Shown here: piece after piece, positions 8,592 to 19,986 of the stretch
How the letters are laid out: every line of letters starts with the position of its first letter
Numbering within the stretch: the stretch's first letter is position 1
DNA from: Rhynchopus sp. YZ270_cl-10
Lineage: Eukaryota; Euglenozoa; Diplonemea; Diplonemida; Diplonemidae
NCBI GenBank assembly: GCA_964035575.1
Contig: OZ037906.1
Coordinates: 1,178,001 to 1,242,000 of the forward strand
DNA: 64,000 nucleotides
Direction: 5' to 3'
Notes under the pieces: model-generated
Databases searched by the model: none
What the model saw: only the letters and a program-made list of their open reading frames with translations
What the model was told of the DNA's origin: nothing
Made by a program: the position numbers and the translations under genes

Positions 8592-10175
8592 ATGGCGCAA
8601 CAAGCAGCGCAAAATGTTGCGAACGCGCAGTTGGAAGCAACAGAGACCTTCATGGAGGTGCCTATGGAGGAGTTGATGGGCTGGGCCGACCTCCCGCCGT
8701 TGAAGGAGGGCGAAGAGGTGCCCGGATGGAGACGCCGTCTGGAGGACCCTGAGGGGTGGAGGGAGCTTCCGCTGTTCATGGAGGCTGTTCCTGAAGAGAG
8801 CGACAACCCGCAGGTGCAGGCCCTGGCAGACATTATGTACAATGAGATCAGCCCCGAAGAGCTGGCCGAACGCTGCAAAGAAAAGGGGAATGTTGCAATG
8901 AAACAGTCCCTCGTTGCCACCGGAGGAACTGCAGGGGTGAAGGGATGCTTCCGTACTGCACTCTCCTTTTATTCTGAAGGGCTCGAAGCAAAATCCTCTG
9001 ATGACGTAGTGAATGCCGCATTGCTAGGGAACCGTGCCCAGGCGCACCTCAACCTTGAAAACTATGGACACTGTGTTGCAGACTGTCAAGATGCATTGAA
9101 GCTGAAGCCTGAGGATGTGAAGTGCTGCTTCCGTGCTGCGAAGGCGTGCAATTCGGTGAAGCGCCCAGAGCATGCAATGCGGTTTATCAGAAGGGGGTTG
9201 ACAATGGATCCCGCAAACAAAGCAATTCTTGGACAAGAGAAGGTGGCGCAGGAGTTGGAAAAAAAGCTGAAAGCGCTGAAGAAAGGGGTCCATAAAAAAC
9301 AGCAGGAGGACGTCGCAGACTGGTATGCAAGCGTGCAGATGCTTGTCGACTGTGGGATCCGGGTAGGAAAATCTGAGCTGCGTTCCTCCCACTGGGCACA
9401 ATACGGTGCACGTGGTCCACGTCTTGAGAACGGAGTGTTGAACCTCTCCATGCTCTTCGTATACGATGAGTTCAACACCTCCGACTTCGTCGTCAACGTA
9501 GAGCTCGAACACTCCATCCTGGACCACCTCGGGGAGATGTTCCCCCCAGGCGCCCCCAGCCCCGAATGGGACACACAGGCCCGTTACAACACTCCAGCTC
9601 TCACAGCGTTCTTCCAGGTATGTTATTGGTTTTTGTTTTTCAATTCTTGCATCACAATCAAAACAGATGGGCGACAAAATGTCCGAGGTGCCCGACATGG
9701 ATGAGCCCTTCTACAATCTTCTCAAGTCTAAGGTATGAACGAAACAAAAAATTTTTGAGTAAAAGTACAGTACTCCAAATACAGTAGGACAAGAAACTTG
9801 ACAACCAAAAAATGTCGAAATAGTATTGGCGGATTTTGGGGGTTTTCTTTCAATTTTAATTGGCAACTTTTTTTGGTCGCCAATATTACGTTTCCTATTG
9901 TACCATCTATTCAGTAGAATAGTTAGTATATGAAACAACTATTGTATGTTTGGCAAAAATTTGGCCAAATTACCCGCAAATCTGTCCTTATTTGGACTCG
10001 AAGTTTCTGTGAAGTACTGTGCATTTTGTCCTTTTTTTTTTCCACAAACAACGCAAATTTTTCTTTTCGCAACACACAACAGGACTACGTGTGCCCCGGT
10101 TTCCTTCCGACATTCCACATCATTCCCCGCGATTCGCACTACGCGCAGAAATGGCGTGACGGGGAGTACTACTAG
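8592..10175 (+). CDS. TTC4: TPR co-chaperone TTC4/CNS1 homologue
   Basis: Three exons: 8592-9617, 9667-9732 and 10083-10175, all phase 0 with GTATGT and GTATGA donors and CAG acceptors, giving 394 residues. The N-terminal region has the family hallmark: a short PLFMEAVPEE segment, NPQVQALADIMYNEISPEE, then a TPR block from about residue 95 to 215 (KEKGNVAMKQ, then NRAQAHLNLENYGHCVADCQ, then KPEDVKCCFRAAKACNSVKR). The C-terminal wheel-like domain spans exons 1-3 and ends RDSHYAQKWRDGEYY. In yeast and animals this protein binds Hsp90/Hsp70 C-termini and is linked to ribosome biogenesis and client loading. TPR1 carries a 10-residue insertion (LVATGGTAGV). Intron 2 (350 nt) is AT-rich. The family call is firm; the exact exon 2 limits rest on phase and motif. 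Confidence 0.88.
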
Positions 10176-11267
10176 TCAGAAGGGGAACGCATATGGGGGT
10201 TTTAGGCGTGAATCAGTTTTAGCATCAGTTTGTCTGCACTCCCCACCATCTTACCTCCCCGGGGGCGTTTGCAGGGGGACATCGTGCTTTGTTCAGTTGT
10301 GTGCCTTTTTTGGGATTTTCAGTTTGATTTTTGTTAGGGGATTCTCATATCAACCTCCGGGAGTAGGGCAATGTGTTTGGTCGTTATCTCTCCGCATTTA
10401 TCTTAGTTTATTTGTTTCAGATCATCCGAAAAAAAAGGGGCACCTTTATTTTCTTCCCATGCGTCTTGTAACCACAATGTCATGGCACAAAAAAAAATAC
10501 CTGAAAATTCCCTCATCAGTTGGTGATTTTCACCACCGGGGCAGGTGCAGCAGGAGTTGGGCACGAACAACAGCTGTACAATGTCTCGCATCTTCACCTG
10601 TGCACAGCAACACGGCAGGGCACTTCGTCAGCATATTTCCAAACGACATCCTCCCACACATCTGTCGGGCATCTCTTAACATCAATGTGAAAACCTCGGC
10701 AGCCCCAGCTGCTTGCTTCAAAGGAGATCGTCCACCTCCTTCCTCCTCGCCACCGTGATTGCCTTCGCCGGCCCGCGCAGGGCCCGTAGCTGCTTGGTAG
10801 AAAGGCGGCGAGACGGAGAAGGAAAGAGAGGAGTCAAGGTTTTGTATTTGGTCAAGAATACGTTCCTCACAACTGCTGTGCCACATCCTCGTTTTCCATT
10901 GCTAGAGTGTAGCATGTCCGTCTTATGGATCTTGCGCAGCAACTGTGCTGCTTGCTGCGTGCAAACCCGGTCGTTGTCTCCTGGGCGCTCCCATTGATGT
11001 GTGCTTAGACGGCAGCGACGCTCCAAAAGCCACATGAATGGTCGTCTTCTCGCGTCACCATTTTTTGCACGCCAACGAAAGAAACGTGCACACCTGTTCC
11101 ACTCGTTCCGTGTACTGTAGACAGTGCGTAGTAGAAGTAGAAGTCGTGGTCTTGGTCACTCATGAAATGTTTCCTTAATTAGTGTATTGTATTAGGTGTT
11201 TGACCGGTATCTGATTCCATTCAATATTACAGCAAAACAGTAAATAAATCCAACACATCACCAAACA
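10176..11267 (+). other. Intergenic gap without a supported gene
   Basis: About 1.1 kb between TTC4 and eL8. Two overlapping minus-strand frames (10530-10886 and 10718-11035) show fair base composition but no domain I can name and no clean start context. Near the eL8 start there is an acceptor-like AATATTACAG (AG at 11231-11232). Confidence 0.4.
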
Positions 11268-12408
11268 ATGCCGAAGGCCAAGACCGCCGTGAAGAAGCAG
11301 ACCAAGCAGGAGTCGGACAAGAACCCCCTCCTCGTGTCGCGCCCGAAGAACTTCTCCGTCGGAAACGACCTGCCCCCAAAGCGTGATGTGAGCCGTTTCG
11401 TGCGCTGGCCGAAATACATCACCCGCCAGAGGCAGAAGCGCGTGCTTGAGCGCCGTCTTAAGGTATTATTATTTTTTGGGTAGCACCACATGAACGAAGA
11501 CTGCAGTGTGCTTCTGTTGTTCTGTGGTTGTGATTATCCCAAACACTGGGGAGTAGCAACGCGTGCTATGATTATCCATGTGGGGTAGCAGAGGCCTGGC
11601 TAGGTTCTGTGATGATCCCGTTCTGCAAGGGTGTGATGTTGTGCTGTGCGGTGAGGTGGTGTCTGCACACCTGTCGCCACACCGCACAACACAACACCAC
11701 GCAACCCTGTGCATCGAGGCAGTGACATACGTCATGATTACCCTCCTCCAGCTGTCGTCTCAAACGATGCATGTGCTGCGCAGGACTGAGGTTGCCTTGC
11801 CACAAAGAGGATGGAAGAGTGTCGTGCAGAATGGATACATTTACACAAAACATTTACACACATGACACTGACAGGTTCCGTCTGCTCTGAACCAGTTCCG
11901 TCTGACTCTCGACAAGCAGACCAAGAACGAGCTGTTCAAGCTGATGGAGAAGTACACCCCCGAGACCAAGAAGCAGGCTGCCGAGCGTCGTCTGTCCGAG
12001 GCCAAGGCCAAGAAGGAGGAGAAGAAGGCGAACCTCGCCAAGAAGGCACCCTGCCTGAAGTACGGAATCCAGCAGGTGACCCGCATGATTGAGGAGAAGC
12101 AGGCCAAGATGGTTGTCATCGCCCACGACGTTGACCCCATCGAGATTGTTGTCTGGCTGCCCTCCCTTTGCAAGGCACAGAACATCCCTTACTGCATTGT
12201 CAAGGGCAAGGCCGCCCTCGGCAAGTTCGTCGGCATGAAGACCTGCACCTGTGTGTGCTTCACCAGCGTGAAGGGAGAGCACTCCTCCACCTTCTCGAAG
12301 CTCCAGGACGCTGTGACGTCTGGCTTCAACGGACAGTACGACGAGATGCGCAAGTCGTGGGGTGGTATGATGATGGGCCGTAAGGGACGTCCCACCAAGG
12401 CAGCATGA
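11268..12408 (+). CDS. RPL7A: 60S ribosomal protein eL8 (L7a)
   Basis: Two exons, 11268-11462 and 11875-12408, joined in phase 0 to give 242 residues. The N-terminus ([14 protein letters not shown], then [20 protein letters not shown] and [12 protein letters not shown]) and the L7Ae-type RNA-binding core ([20 protein letters not shown], then [19 protein letters not shown]) are unmistakable. The protein sits on the large subunit near 5.8S/25S rRNA helices. Length is close to the 256-266 residues of other eukaryotes. The codons are strongly biased to C/G in third position, as expected for a highly expressed gene. The 412-nt intron is the only one and contains a strong inverted repeat. Confidence 0.96.
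11628..11703 (+). repeat. Inverted repeat inside the eL8 intron
   Basis: The arm GTTGTGCTGTGCGGTG pairs with CACCGCACAACACAAC (one mismatch) around a 28-base loop. It could be a remnant of a small inverted-repeat element or a structured intron RNA. No paired C/D or H/ACA boxes that would make a snoRNA were convincing. Confidence 0.55.
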
Positions 12409-12667
12409 GGGTAGGATCATCAGGGTGGGGTTGGGTGGGTGGGTGGGTGTAGGTGGGGTGGGTGGGTCTCAGCTAGTACTAGCCATAGCATAGTGAATAT
12501 CTTCCCTTATTTTTTAGTACTGTATGCAGTATCTCGCAATGTTGAACCTTGTCGGGTGTTTCCCACGCCGTCCCGATCGATGAGGTTGTGCACCTAGCAC
12601 CCTGACAAGCGTCGTCAGCACCCCCACTCCCCTCCTATGTTCCTCCTTTCCTTTGCAGACTTACACA

Positions 12668-14425
12668 ATGGACGCGCAAACAGAACTAAACCGGCGTCTC
12701 AAAACATGCTGCCGTGTGGGGGATGTGGCTGGCGTGCGCAGTGCCATCACCAGCGGTGCGATGCTTGACTACGTGGACCCCAAGCAGAAACAGGATGTCA
12801 CCGGACTATGGCTTGCGGCAGAGGCAGGCAAGGTCGACATCTGCACTGAGCTCATCAGCGCAGGGGCGAACGTGAACTTCATGCGTCCGAAGGACGATGC
12901 CTCTGTGCTGTACGTGGCCTGCCAGAACGGGCACATGAACATCGTGAAGCTGCTTCTTGCGGAAAAGACATTGTCCGATGTGGACCAACGCAAGCAGAAC
13001 GGCTCCACCCCTCTGTTCATCAGTGCACAGCAGAACCACGCAGACGTTGCAGAGCTGTTGCTTGCACGCGGGGCAGACCCCAATGTAAAGAACGATCAGG
13101 ACGTGACGGCCTTCATCCTCTCCTGCTACACCGGCAACGCAAGCCTTGCGGTGCTCCTCCTCCGCCACGGTGCTGACCCTTACCAGCGCCGCTCTGGGCA
13201 GACCGGCATGCAGCTCGCAAAGGCCATGAAGTTCCACGACGTCGTCGCACGCGTTTTCCACTACACAAACATTGTACAGCCGATGTCGCTTCTGAGCGCC
13301 TTTGTCATCAAATTCTTTCAGAACTGGTTGGAAACTGGAGTACGCCGTGCTCAGCACCACCCCTCTGATGAGGAGGAGGTCCACAACGCTCCACTGGACT
13401 CTGCTACGGACAGCGTTGCCACAGGCGCTGATGAGGACGACGGCAGCTTGATGTGGACATTACGCGACTTGCCCGACGGGAACATCGACTACGAGCCGAT
13501 CCAGCTTTCAGGCAATGTGGGGAACAGACTCCGCCCTGTCATTGTCCCAGGCACACTACGCGACGAGGCACCAGAGGAGGACGACAACCTCTCTGACGAC
13601 TACGGCAACGTCGAGCTGCAGCGCACGCTCTACGGCTACGACTACGCAGACGCAGACTCGCAAGGCTCCACCGTCTACGCCGTGCCCTCCGTATCCTCCT
13701 GTGCACAACGTCGCTACCAAGCACACCCCTCCACCCACATACTGCCAAAGCACCGCTACCTGCAGTCGCTTGAAAACGCCTACGAAGCAGAGTTTGGCAA
13801 AGGCCCTGAAGCAGAAAACACAGACGACGCCATCGACGGAAAACGCCGCCGCCGGAAGGAAGACCGCGAGCCCAAGGCTGCGCAGGAGGCGCGGGAAAAG
13901 CTCCGCTACAAGACAGAGGTGGACGCTGCGTTCAAAGCGCTGTTCCCTTTGAAGAGCGAGCGCCGTGCTGCACGCGAGGCATACTACAACCAAGACATCC
14001 AATTAACACGGACCCTGCACTGTGCCGCCACTGGGAAGGGTCGTGACTATCGACACACAAGCATCAGCCACGCCATGGCAACTGGACGCAACAACGGCTC
14101 TATGGTCAACGAAACCTGCAATATGAAGACAGGCGCAAAGTGTGACGTCTTCGCAGCACCTTCACCTATGCGGAAGAAGGACAGCACCCCTGCATGGAAA
14201 AAGGAGCTGCGGCAGCAGAAGAGCAGAGAGCAGGCTGCCCTCCGCAAGGCTCAGGCTACAGCAGTGACCGCGAAGATCGAGAAGCAAGTCCTCGAAGAAC
14301 ACATCTACGCACCCAGTCTGCTCGCACAGATCAATAGAGGTGACAGACGCTTTGAGTGTCAGAGTCGTGACACACGTTGCGCGCCTTCCTATTTAGAATT
14401 CCACAGCAAAGAGTTCAAGCAGTGA
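12668..14425 (+). CDS. Ankyrin-repeat protein with charged C-terminal half
   Basis: Single exon, 585 residues; the ATG at 12668 lies 9 nt after CTTTGCAG (AG at 12657-12658). Residues about 10-190 form five ankyrin repeats, for example DVTGLWLAAEAGKVDICTEL and GSTPLFISAQQNHADVAELL, each ending in a GA(N/D)P/V-type turn. Residues 190-290 include a short hydrophobic helix and an acidic stretch. The remainder is Arg/Lys/Glu-rich and partly coiled-coil (KKELRQQKSREQAALRKAQA), ending in a Cys-bearing tail. There is no enzyme domain. Such proteins are common in flagellates as scaffolds; a role in the flagellum or cytoskeleton is only a guess. Confidence 0.8.
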   Translation: MDAQTELNRRLKTCCRVGDVAGVRSAITSGAMLDYVDPKQKQDVTGLWLAAEAGKVDICTELISAGANVNFMRPKDDASVLYVACQNGHMNIVKLLLAEKTLSDVDQRKQNGSTPLFISAQQNHADVAELLLARGADPNVKNDQDVTAFILSCYTGNASLAVLLLRHGADPYQRRSGQTGMQLAKAMKFHDVVARVFHYTNIVQPMSLLSAFVIKFFQNWLETGVRRAQHHPSDEEEVHNAPLDSATDSVATGADEDDGSLMWTLRDLPDGNIDYEPIQLSGNVGNRLRPVIVPGTLRDEAPEEDDNLSDDYGNVELQRTLYGYDYADADSQGSTVYAVPSVSSCAQRRYQAHPSTHILPKHRYLQSLENAYEAEFGKGPEAENTDDAIDGKRRRRKEDREPKAAQEAREKLRYKTEVDAAFKALFPLKSERRAAREAYYNQDIQLTRTLHCAATGKGRDYRHTSISHAMATGRNNGSMVNETCNMKTGAKCDVFAAPSPMRKKDSTPAWKKELRQQKSREQAALRKAQATAVTAKIEKQVLEEHIYAPSLLAQINRGDRRFECQSRDTRCAPSYLEFHSKEFKQ

Positions 14426-14867
14426 GGTTCCAGGGGGTGGTGGAGGGGGAGGGGGAGGGGGGGAAAGTCGTGTGCTGGAGAGAGAAGAGCGCAAATATAG
14501 AGAAGAAAGAACCCACAAAGTTTTCTTTTGTTCTTATATTTATTGTTTTGTACATCCCAAAAAAAAAAAAAAAAACGAAGATTCACTTCCAGACCTGTTG
14601 CTAAACCGTGTAGTGGAATTCCAAAATTATTGAAAAGAATTTTTTTTTTTACGGGAATTTTTGTTAACTGTTTAGCGGCAGGCCTGATTCACTTCTTCAT
14701 CCCTATTCCCCCATCCCCCTCAACAACGAACTAATCTCACCCCTGAGCTATTTTTTTCTGGATACAAAAAAGCCCTTCCCCGAACCGTCAGTGATGCGTT
14801 CCTCCATTTCAAAACAACGTTACAGCGATACACAGCACCGTGGTTGTGCGTACACAAAGCAGCAAAA
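14426..14867 (+). other. Intergenic gap, G- and A-rich runs
   Basis: 442 bases with a GGGGGAGGGG tract after the ankyrin stop, an A-run near 14560 and a T-run near 14640. No repeat family or gene was recognised. Two acceptor-like CAG sites (14825 and 14835) precede the NOC2 start. Confidence 0.4.
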
Positions 14868-17800
14868 ATGCCGGCCAAACCGAAAAGCTCGAAACGAAGT
14901 GTCAAGTTCGTCCGCAAGGGTGGACTTGACCGTAAGAAGATTTTCGATAATGAAGTAAAGAAGGATATTCATAGCATGATGGACGCTGACAAGCGTAGGA
15001 TTGAGCGTGAGGAGAAGGCCAACATGGACGAGGAGCGGGAGCACATGGACACGGTGCGCCGGTTGAACGAGATTGACCCCGAGTTCAAGGAGTACCTGGG
15101 CAAGAACGACCCATCCTTTGGCGAGGCAATGGAGGAGCAGCTCGACATGAGCGACGACGACGATGAGAACCCGCAGCTGGAGGGCGACGCTGACGACGGC
15201 GTTGCGGAGCCCACACTCGACTATGACAAATGCGAGGCAGACTTGACCTCGATCCAGGGGGACGAGACCCGCTCCATCAAGGCCATGAAGCGGTGCATCA
15301 GCTACTTCAGCTGTGCTGCACAGCGCGGCTTCCTTGGTGTGGGCGAGTCGAGTGGGGAGGACTCTGCGACAGTGCCGCTCATCAAGACCACCGAGCTGTT
15401 CACCCTCATTGTGTCCGAGGGTGCGGCAGGCATCCCTGAGGCGCTTGATGCGTACCTCGGCAGACAGAAGGGCGGCAAGCTGCCGCACAAGACAGAGGCG
15501 TGGGAGAAGTTCCGCTCCCCGGTGCGCGTGTACCTGACTGCCGTGGCGCAGCTGCTCATGTCGCAGGGCCTGCCAGATGAGCTCGCGGCTCACGTCCTCA
15601 AGAACACAGTCAACTTCGTGGAGTACGGGTTCACGCACACTGGTGCGGCGCGTGCATTGTTGAAGTCGTGTCTGCACCACGTTGCGCAGGAGAACGAGAA
15701 GGTGCAGCTTGCGGCCTTCATGGTTGTGCGTGAGATGGCAAAGCCTGGGCGCCTGCCGCCGCCGTTCACGGATGTGTGCATGAAGGGGATGTACCTGACC
15801 TTTGTGAAGAACACACGCTCGTTCTCCTTCGAGACACATAACACAGTGTCCTTCGTGATGAACGAATGTGTCGACCTCTTCGGCGTCGACCTTGCCTCCG
15901 CATACCAGCATATCTTCATGTACGTCAGGCAGCTGGCAGTGTACCTCAAAACAGCCCTCCAAAGCGGTGCAGGGGAAGACGCCTTCAGACACGTCTACAA
16001 CTGGCAGTACGTGAACTCCCTCCGCCTCTGGGCGATGACAGTCGCGAGATACAACGACGAAAAGGAGCTCTATCCTTTGGTATGTCAAATCGAAACAGTT
16101 CTGGCTTGCTACCAACATACCTGCAGCAAGAACAGAGGGTCCGTTTACCCACACATGAATATTCCAAACAACAACAACAACACAGGTGTACCCCATTGCG
16201 CAGGTGGCCTGCGGAGTGGTTGAACTGTTCCCTGCCCCGAAGACCTTCCCCCTCCACCTCTGCGTCATTGGCATCATCAACCACCTTTCGAGACTTTCTG
16301 GTGTGTACGTGCCGGTCTCAGGGTATGCTATTCTTTGTTTAATACACACACCTGCGTCGCCACTATCCTCCAGTTCTACGAGGATACCAAGCAAGCCTTT
16401 GGGTTCCTTTACCAATTATTTGTGTTGTCTTGCGCATGGTCCAAAACAAAACACGAGAGGTAAAAACTCACCTTGGTCAAAAAGCCCAATCTTGACCTCG
16501 TTTGTGATGCTATCTTTTATAATGGAACTCTAAACCACATCCACAACGCAGATACCTGCTGCGCATCCTGTCGTCGCCCGAGTTTGCAAAGACCTACCGC
16601 CAGGTGGACAGCAAGCCTGTGGACCTGATGTTCATGCTGCGTGCGAAGAAGGCTGATCTGTCGAGCATTTCGTACCAGACTGCGGTATGCACTCCAACTA
16701 TTTACCCCGATTGTTAAGGTGGCTCACTACAGTCTTAGGTTCATCTTGGTTGCTGTCATCTGGGCTGGTATCATCATACATTCATTCATTCATTCATGAA
16801 GCCAACCCACAGCCTTAATAACTACCAACTCTTTGTGCCCCAAGGCGACTACACACTCTCCCTCTTTATCCCTCCTTTGTCCTCTTCTACGCCATGCATC
16901 CATGCATCCGCCCCTTTGAAGTCGTCATTGTTCTATAGGGTTTTCCCCTCTCCATAACACCATGCCACATGAACATATTAACAGGTCTTCAACGAAGCGA
17001 TCTACCTGCTCTCCGAGCACCTCGCCATCCACAGCCACACCCTCGGCTTCCCTGAGTTCGTCTACCCGGTGCTCGCACGCCTTAAGAAGCTCCAAAGAGA
17101 AGTGAGCTTCCCGAAGTGGCGCCAGGCAGCCACGCAATTGGTGCAGAAAATCAAGAACAACGTCTCGCATATCCAGCTTAAGAGACGTACGGTGAACTTC
17201 GGACCGTCGAATGTCGAGCGGGTATGCAACACTACAAAATACACCAATAGATTTTCAATGGCAGCTACGTCAACAGATCAAAAAAAAAACCCCCCCCTGT
17301 TAGTGGGCAACCCCGCCTTCATAATACGTAGTGGAAAAATAACCTATCGTTCTCCACCCGCTTTTTTCGGAAAACAAAAGCCAACGCAATACAGAGAGAA
17401 CCAACCATTTTATATAACACTTTTTTCATTACCTTCTCTTCCCGTCAGGTGAACGCCACAGAGGCGGCTATCAAGGAAGAGGGCACGCCGTTCATGAAGT
17501 CCTTCAGGAAGGAGATGGAGCGTCGCGACGAGACACGCAGGATGCGTCTCGAGGCAATGAAAGGCGGCAACAGAAAGACCGTGGACGAGTACGCCGACGA
17601 CCAGGAGAGCGAAAGCGAGGTATTGTACATCACCCCTCCATCATTTTTTAGGACTGTAGAGATGGGGCGTACTTCAAGTAAAAAAAGTATATCAGTCAAT
17701 AATTGAGCCACCGGGACTTTTTTCCGTTTTTGTACAGAAAAATTTTTAATTTCTACTCGTCAAAAAAAATTGTCCGACCCCGCAATTAAAAGATATCGAC

Positions 17801-19379
17801 TCGGAAACCCATCCCCGCTGGGTGTTGAAAACTTTTGATGTCATTGGTTCACCTCAGATATGTGAGTCCCTCGACCAAAATCGGGTTTTCCGGTTTTCAG
17901 CTGTAAGCCTGGGCGGTGGTATTTTGCAAAAAATTCCTCAAAATTCAAAAAAAATTGTTCGAATGGATTCAGATCGTGCAAAACAGTCAAAATATCACTT
18001 TTGACAAAGAAAAAAAGTGATCCTCACTGTTACGCAGCCACCCTCCTGACCCCCCTGGAACCTGGTTTTTGTGTGGGTTGCTCCCTGTACAAAGTCTTAA
18101 GGGAAGTCTGAAGGGGTACTGGTTGGTGGCCATTTTTTGCCTACAAAAAATCGGGAAAAAAAAATTTTTTTTTTCGGTTCTCGGGAGTCTGTGCGTGCTG
18201 TGATGGCGTCACTTTGCGCTCAGAAATGAGTATTTTTGACCTAAAATGCATGTGTCAGTTTAGACTGGCTGTACCCCGTTTTCCACGGTGTACAGCCACA
18301 ACTACCCATGTACAGAAGAATTTTTAACTTCTACTCATTTCCAGAAATCGTGCGACCCCGCAATTAAAAGATATCGACTCGGAAATCCATCCCCGCAGGG
18401 TTTTAATTTTTTTTAAAAATTTCGGTGGGTCGCATTCATGCAATTCATTTTCGAATTTTTGGGATTCACCAATCTGGAGTTCAAAAAAAATTTTTTTTTA
18501 TTTTTATTTTTATTTCTTTGCATTCCGCTGCTCAAAATCTTTCAATTGCGGGGTCGGACAATTTTTTTTGACGATCTGTTTTTTGTTCAACGAACCTTGG
18601 GAGAAAAGTCCCGGTGGTTCAGTTATTGACTGATATTCGTTCCGCTTGATTAGATGTTGACAGGTGTTGCATTGTACGCTTCTACCTTTAATTAGTGCAG
18701 ACTGGTGCGAGGGCTCGTGGTCCGTTTGTTCTTCTTTTGAACAGGTTGGTGAGGGTTCATGGTTCCTTTTAATGTTTTTTTGTGAGCGCTCCTTTTTTTT
18801 TTGATGTTTTGCGAGGGTTCGTGGTCCCTTTGTTCTTTAGAACAGTTTGGTGAAGTTTCGCGGTCCCTTTTGATGTTTTGCGAGGGCTCGTAGTCCTTTT
18901 CTTGCTCGGTTGAGCAAATGGTGTGCTGAAGGGGCTCGTAGCAGTCTGCTCCTTGCACTCTGACGAATGTGATTTTTTTATCCGCGTCTGCTGGTTTTTT
19001 TGTGACTGGGTGTGGGGATGCGTTCAAGAATTAAACTCTTCCCCCCAAACCCCCTCTGTTTTTCTATCCAAACTGGATGCGTAATAATTTTTGATTTTTT
19101 TGAAAACTTGGTTGTATTAGTGTAGACACCCGAGGATGCACTCCACTATCTATTTTTTCTTCTGTACTGTCTTGTAACTCCTATGCATTTTTTGCACAAC
19201 ATTTTTCCCCCCCACAGGAGGATCTTGCGGACCTGGCTCAGGCAGACGAAGGTGATGATGCAGCATCTGAGGACGACGCCCCTGAAGACGGCGACAGCTT
19301 CGACGAGAACGACGACATCGACGACGAGTCCTCCGAGGAGAAGCCAGAACCAGCCAAGAAGAAAAGACGCACCAAGTAG
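14868..19379 (+). CDS. NOC2: Nucleolar complex protein 2 (NOC2), six exons
   Basis: Exons 14868-16079, 16186-16322, 16552-16684, 16985-17221, 17449-17619 and 19218-19379 join in phases 0, 2, 0, 0, 0 to give 683 residues. Family landmarks: DPEFKEYLGKNDPSF near residue 70, KGMYLTFVKNTRSFSFETHN, the core ASAYQHIFMYVRQLAVYLKT and VYNWQYVNSLRLWAMTVARY, VYPIAQVACGVVELFPAPKT in exon 2, LGFPEFVYPVLARLKKL in exon 4, and EEGTPFMKSFRKEMERRD in exon 5. The tail is acidic then basic (KKKRRTK), like a nuclear/nucleolar signal. NOC2 pairs with NOC1 and NOC3 in pre-60S assembly. The last intron is 1598 nt, far longer than the rest, because of a 942-bp transposon, a degenerate tandem repeat and a Rep-D copy. 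Confidence 0.92.
17692..18633. mobile_element. 942-bp non-autonomous TA-flanked transposon in the NOC2 intron
   Basis: Termini TCAGTCAATAATTGAGCCAC and its near-exact inverse at 18600-18633, with TA at 17690-17691 and 18634-18635. A second inverted block (TTGTCCGACCCCGCAATT) lies further in on each side. About 90 bp from the left arm recurs in direct orientation at 18311-18403. It has no transposase frame. The TCAGTC end and the TA target fit a Tc1/mariner-like source; the inner repeats suggest a derived or rearranged copy. Confidence 0.85.
18705..18900 (+). repeat. Degenerate tandem repeat in the NOC2 intron
   Basis: A unit of about 70 bp built on GCGAGGGTTCGTGGTCC...GTTCTTTAGAAC...TTTTGATGTTTT occurs about two and a half times with drift. 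It contains short GTTC/GAAC inverted pairs. It is intronic, with no coding role. Confidence 0.6.
19100..19148 (-). repeat. Rep-D copy (minus orientation) in the NOC2 intron
   Basis: Read on the minus strand this is TAGTGGAGTGCATCCTCGGG...CACTAATACAACCAAGTTTTC. It matches the plus-strand copies at 32279, 55976, 59835, 60348 and 60462. The ends TAGTG and CACTA are inverted. Confidence 0.75.
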
Positions 19380-19986
19380 AGAGGTGGCATCATCCTGTTC
19401 TTCTGCCCATTCCTGCTTTAAAAGAGCGACGGAATTTGATAAGAAAGTATTGGGTAATATTGTACCGTATTCACCTCTTTCTTTCGTAACCCGCCACTAA
19501 AAAAATGACCGGGTGTTTTTTTTTTTTTTTCCCTTTTTGAAGGGGTGGTGTTGGCGGTGGGAAGAAGAAAAAAAAACAGGGCATTGTTTCATGTTCATTT
19601 AGTCAGTCAGTAAAAATAAACCTTTCCGGGTGGGAGAGAAAAAAAAAAACAGGAACTTTCCTTTTGTGTTCCTTTTTCTCTGTTCATCATACGATCAATC
19701 CGAGACGTTCCTCTGACAGCACTCCTTTTTTTTTTTTTTGTCGGAGCAAAAATAAATATAGGCAAGGAAAAAACGAAAAAGCTTTTTCCCTCTTCCCCCC
19801 CTTGCAAAAAAAAAAATACTGGGCAAAAATTGGGAGGAAGGGGGGGACAAAATATCAGTATACAATCAAACAACATACCCGCCCCTTGCCTTCTTTATTT
19901 TTTCTGTTGATCTTCTCATCGCACCTCTCGCCTGTCTCTCTCTCTCTCTCTCAACCCTCATCCCACACCCAGGGGTGATGTAACAC
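19380..19986 (+). other. Intergenic gap, homopolymer-rich
   Basis: Contains several A- and T-runs and a CT-dinucleotide tract (19937-19952) that ends in CACCCAG (AG at 19971-19972), 14 nt before the first FPGS start codon. No gene or dispersed repeat recognised. Confidence 0.5.

Noticed and set aside
10530-11035. Two overlapping minus-strand frames between TTC4 and eL8, faintly histone-fold-like
   Set aside because: I could not align either frame to any histone or other family. They would also be the only host gene on the minus strand.
11600-11800. GTGATGA and CTGA in the eL8 intron as C/D snoRNA boxes
   Set aside because: The boxes are about 170 nt apart and the flanks do not pair into a terminal stem.
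14820-16415. 531-codon minus-strand frame opposite NOC2
   Set aside because: It is a shadow of a GC-biased coding exon: it runs through the NOC2 exon 1/intron/exon 2 structure and has no recognisable domain.
16374-16520. Alternative NOC2 exon after the CAG at 16373
   Set aside because: Using it breaks the conserved sequence. Joining 16322 to 16552 restores VPVSGYLLRILSSPEF in frame with the NOC2 family.
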